From positions 1 to 64,000 of the forward strand of contig NZ_SPFO01000006.1 in assembly GCF_005845035.1 (NCBI RefSeq): a DNA stretch of 64,000 nucleotides, given 5' to 3'. Position numbers and translations under genes: made by a program. Under the pieces are notes generated by a model. The model did not search any database. It worked only from the letters and a program-made list of their open reading frames with translations, and had not been told where the DNA came from. Below are positions 61,411 through 64,000 of this stretch, piece after piece (within the stretch, counting starts at the first letter, position 1; every line of letters begins with the position of its first letter). Source of the stretch: Collinsella aerofaciens. GTDB lineage: Bacteria > Actinomycetota > Coriobacteriia > Coriobacteriales > Coriobacteriaceae.

Positions 61411-62175
61411 ATGCTGCTACCCGATTCCAAGACCGAGCTCGTCCGCCGTGGCAACAAGGTCGTTTACGACCTGGGCGACAAGATCGTCAAGGTCTTTAAC
61501 GAGACCAAGCCTGTCTCCGACGTGTTCAACGAGGCTTTGAATCTTGCCCGCATCAATGAGTGCGGCATCCGCAGCCCCAAGGCTCTCGAGGTTTCCCAGC
61601 TCGAGAACGCCAACGGCTGGGCGCTCGTGACCGAGAAGGTTCCGGGCACCACCCTTGCCGAGAAGATGACTGCCGAGCCCCAGCGCTTTGGTGAGTACCT
61701 CGAGATGTTCGTCGACCTCCAGATCGAGATCCACGGCTACACCTCCCCGCTGCTCAACCGTCAGCGCGACAAGTTCGCCCGCATGATCGACAGCCTTGAT
61801 CAGCTCAATGCCACCACGCGCTACAACCTTCAGGAGCGTCTGGACGGCATGACCAAGGAGTTCAAGGTCTGCCACGGCGATTTCAACCCCTCCAACGTCA
61901 TCGTCGGCGACGACGGCCAGCTCTATGTGTGCGACTGGGCACACGCCACCCAGGGCTCCCCTGCTGCCGACGTTGCCACCACCTACCTGCTCTTTGCCCT
62001 CAACAGCAAGGATCAGGCCGAGGCCTACCTGGAGCTCTACTGCGACCGCGCCGACATGCCCATGCAGGTCGTGCGTCAGTGGACGAGCATCGTCGCCGCT
62101 TCCGAGCTCGCTCGTAAGCGCAACGTGAACGACGAGTTCCTGAAGAACTGGATCGACGTCGTCGATTATCAGTAA
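61411..62175 (+). CDS. APH/choline-kinase-like phosphotransferase
   Basis: 254 residues of the aminoglycoside phosphotransferase fold. The Brenner motif HGDFNPSNV supplies the catalytic Asp and the magnesium-binding Asn, and VCDWAHA carries the second metal-binding Asp. The N-terminal lobe has VVYDLGDKIVKVFNE with the ATP-binding Lys. Small-molecule acceptors in this family include choline, sugars, amino acids and aminoglycosides; none is indicated. It lies 88 bases after adhE and is possibly co-transcribed. Resistance should not be assumed. Confidence 0.75.
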   Translation: MLLPDSKTELVRRGNKVVYDLGDKIVKVFNETKPVSDVFNEALNLARINECGIRSPKALEVSQLENANGWALVTEKVPGTTLAEKMTAEPQRFGEYLEMFVDLQIEIHGYTSPLLNRQRDKFARMIDSLDQLNATTRYNLQERLDGMTKEFKVCHGDFNPSNVIVGDDGQLYVCDWAHATQGSPAADVATTYLLFALNSKDQAEAYLELYCDRADMPMQVVRQWTSIVAASELARKRNVNDEFLKNWIDVVDYQ

Positions 62176-62207
62176 TATCTGAGCGATTCATTTCGCATCG
62201 GAGGCAC

Positions 62208-62251
62208 AAAGGAAAACCCCGCAGCTCGCATAGGCTGTGGGGTTTTCCTTT
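62208..62251 (+). terminator. Terminator after the phosphotransferase gene
   Basis: 18-base arms (62208-62225 and 62234-62251, one wobble pair) around an 8-base loop, with AAAGG/CCTTT at the base and TT following. Confidence 0.85.
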
Positions 62252-62273
62252 TAGATATCGAGGATGCTACAAG

Positions 62274-62324
62274 ATAAAAGGACGGCCCCGCATCTCCCCG
62301 ATCTGGAGAAATGCGGGGCCGTCC
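62274..62324 (-). terminator. Terminator of proS
   Basis: GGACGGCCCCGCAT (62280-62293) pairs with its exact reverse complement (62311-62324). On the minus strand the stem is followed by CTTTTATC; a small inner CTCC/GGAG pair also forms. Confidence 0.85.
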
Positions 62325-62354
62325 CGTATATCGAACTACAAGCGAAATCGTCGA

Positions 62355-64000
62355 TTAACGACGGGCCGCCTTAACAAGCTCGGCAACCTTGGCGACGACC
62401 TCGTCGATCGCCACATCCTCGCGCTCGCCTGTGGAACGGTCCTTGAGCTCGACGGTGCCGTTCTTAAGGCCACGCTTGCCGAGCACCACCTGATACGGGA
62501 AGCCCATGAGGTCGTTATCGGCAAACTTAAAGCCAGGACGCTCATCGCGATCGTCGACGACGACCTCGATACCCTCGGCACACAGGCCATCAACAATCTG
62601 CTCGCAGACGGTAGCGCACTCCTCCTTCTTGGGGTCGAGCGGAATCACCGCGACCTCGTACGGGGCAACGGAGACCGGCCAGACGATACCGTGCTCGTCG
62701 TTGTGCTGCTCCACGACGGCAGCGAGCGAGCGGGACACGCCCACGCCGTAACAACCCATGATGAGCGGCTTCTCCTTGCCGTCCTCGTCCATAAAGGTGG
62801 CACCCATGGCCTCGGAATACTTGGTACCCAGCTGGAAGACCTGCGAGACCTCGATGCCGCGAGCAGCGGAGAGCGGCTTGCCGCAGTGCGGGCAAGGGTC
62901 GCCGGCAACAACGGTGACCAGATCGGCCCACTCGTCGACGGTAAAGTCGCGCTCGGGGCAGGCGCCGGTAAAGTGATAGTCGACCTCGTTGGCACCGCAG
63001 GCCCACTGCTTGGACTCGCGCAGGCTCTCGTCGCACACCAGGCGAATGCCCTCGGGAAGGTTAACCGGTCCGATAAAGCCCTTATGCAGACCGTAGGTCT
63101 GGAGCTCCTCATCGGTCATCATGCGATAACCCTTGCCAAAGACATGCTCGGCCTTGCAGTCATTGAGCTCATGATCGCCCGGAACAAGGGCCACGACCGG
63201 CTTGCCCTCGGAGTCAATCAACGCCAGGGACTTGCGCGTGCCGTTCTCGGGGAACCCAAAGAACTTGGCAACAGCCTCAATGGTACCCATGCCCGGAGTC
63301 TCGACCTTGGTGAGCGTACCGTCGCCAGGACCCTCGGTCACAACGACCTTGGTGCTTGCGGCCTCATCGTCGGCAGCGAAGCCGCACTCATCGCAGTAGA
63401 CGAGCGAAGCCTCGCCAGCGTCGGCCAAAGCCATGTACTCAACGGAGGTGTCGCCGCCGATCTCGCCGGAGTCGGCAACGACGGGCAGGGCCTTGATGTA
63501 GCAGCGCTCGCAGATGTTGGCGTAGGCCTGCTTCATCTTGTCATACTCCTCCTGCAGGCTCTCCTGCGTGGCAGAGAAGCTGTAGGCGTCCTTCATGATG
63601 AACTCGCGACCGCGCATCAGGCCAAAGCGGGGACGGAACTCGTCACGGAACTTGTCCTGGATGTGGTAGAGGTTGACGGGAAGCTGCTTATAGGAGCGCA
63701 GTTCATTGCGCACCAGGGCGGTGACAGTCTCCTCGTGGGTGGGGCCCAGCACGAACTCGCGGCCGTGGCGGTCATCAAAGCGCACGAGCTCCTTGCCATA
63801 GGCGTCGATGCGGCCGGACTCGCGCCATAGCTCAGCGTCGACCATAATGGGCATCATGAGCTCCTGGGCGCCGGCGGCATCCATCTCGTCGCGCACGATG
63901 TTCTCGATCTTGCGAATCGAGCGCCATGCGAGCGGCAGGTAGGAATACAGACCGGCGGCCTCCTTGCGGATCATGCCGGCACGGAGCAGCAGGCGGTGGC
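62355..64000 (-). CDS. proS: Prolyl-tRNA synthetase (5' end outside the window)
   Basis: About 548 codons lie in the window, and the start is beyond 64000. The last bases encode HRLLLRAGM directly before IRKEAAGLYSYLPL, matching the family N-terminus, so only some 20 residues are missing and the ATG at 63974 is internal. Class II motifs are present (RDEFRPRFGLMRGREFIMKD as motif 2, GCYGVGVSRSLAA as motif 3), and a YbaK-like editing domain is inserted between them (about the region coded by 62950-63350), as in the bacterial-type enzyme. The C-terminal anticodon-binding domain is complete. Confidence 0.95.
   Translation of the reverse strand, partial: HRLLLRAGMIRKEAAGLYSYLPLAWRSIRKIENIVRDEMDAAGAQELMMPIMVDAELWRESGRIDAYGKELVRFDDRHGREFVLGPTHEETVTALVRNELRSYKQLPVNLYHIQDKFRDEFRPRFGLMRGREFIMKDAYSFSATQESLQEEYDKMKQAYANICERCYIKALPVVADSGEIGGDTSVEYMALADAGEASLVYCDECGFAADDEAASTKVVVTEGPGDGTLTKVETPGMGTIEAVAKFFGFPENGTRKSLALIDSEGKPVVALVPGDHELNDCKAEHVFGKGYRMMTDEELQTYGLHKGFIGPVNLPEGIRLVCDESLRESKQWACGANEVDYHFTGACPERDFTVDEWADLVTVVAGDPCPHCGKPLSAARGIEVSQVFQLGTKYSEAMGATFMDEDGKEKPLIMGCYGVGVSRSLAAVVEQHNDEHGIVWPVSVAPYEVAVIPLDPKKEECATVCEQIVDGLCAEGIEVVVDDRDERPGFKFADNDLMGFPYQVVLGKRGLKNGTVELKDRSTGEREDVAIDEVVAKVAELVKAARR

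Noticed and set aside
61411..62175. Antibiotic-resistance aminoglycoside kinase
   Set aside because: Only the general APH fold motifs are visible; these are shared with choline and other small-molecule kinases, so a resistance call is not justified.

Overview
The window looks like chromosomal DNA of a Coriobacteriia member, most likely Collinsella or a close relative (inference from gene content and order; no database was searched). Actinobacterial markers are the GarA-like FHA protein followed by an FtsR-like MerR regulator, and the order pyrF-mihF-gmk-rpoZ with the actinobacterial integration host factor. These are mixed with gene orders familiar from Firmicutes: ftsK-rodZ-rimO-pgsA-cinA-recA-recX-rny-spoVS, a divergent lexA/LysM (YneA-type) pair, and PyrK/PyrD type 1B. 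AdhE suggests an anaerobic fermenter. The sequence is GC-rich; no rRNA, tRNA, CRISPR array or transposase gene was seen.

Layout. 1-4.3 kb: start of an ABC transporter gene on the minus strand, then a plus-strand run of CDP-alcohol phosphatidyltransferase, GarA-like FHA protein, FtsR-like regulator, apt and a secreted NlpC/P60 hydrolase. 4.3-8.5 kb: degV and a convergent DUF1836 regulator that share an operator-like sequence, trxB, and a MurG/UgtP-like glycosyltransferase. 8.5-8.95 kb: three long hairpins, two of which carry the same core. 8.9-11.9 kb: dut-nrdR, SOS genes (LysM protein and lexA) and a frameshifted membrane acyltransferase gene. 11.8-29.9 kb, all minus strand: hflX-miaA-miaB-spoVS-GHKL ATPase-rny, then recX/recA, cinA, pgsA, rimO, yajQ, rodZ-like, ftsK and rnj. 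29.9-30.6 kb: a gene-free stretch with a second family of palindrome-embedded repeats. 30.6-49.4 kb, minus strand: pnp, rpsO, recO, era, dgkA, ybeY, phoH, mtaB, two dnaJ genes, hemW, dusB, lepA, rpsT, holA, comEC and comEA. 49.6-57.6 kb, minus strand: thiI, rpoZ, gmk, mihF and the pyrimidine operon pyrR-B-C-K-D-F behind an attenuator leader. 58-64 kb: rpmB, adhE, a small-molecule kinase-like gene (plus strand) and a truncated proS (minus strand).

Functional links. RNase Y, RNase J and PNPase, the core mRNA decay enzymes, lie within about 16 kb. Three radical-SAM methylthiotransferases (MiaB, RimO, MtaB), MiaA, DusB and ThiI make the region rich in RNA and ribosome modification. The SOS circuit (lexA, recA, a YneA-like division inhibitor) is visible with its operators. 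recA also has a helically phased 11-bp repeat array upstream, and a similar motif lies upstream of comEA-comEC.

The most unusual content is in the gaps. There are two sequence families (8495-8607 and 8807-8910; 30147-30243 and 30383-30531) in which a conserved core sits between arms that pair with each other but differ in sequence from copy to copy. The second family shows compensatory stem changes between its copies. A pair of terminator hairpins (5302-5349 and 8682-8732) follows a similar plan, with a related apex and unrelated paired arms.
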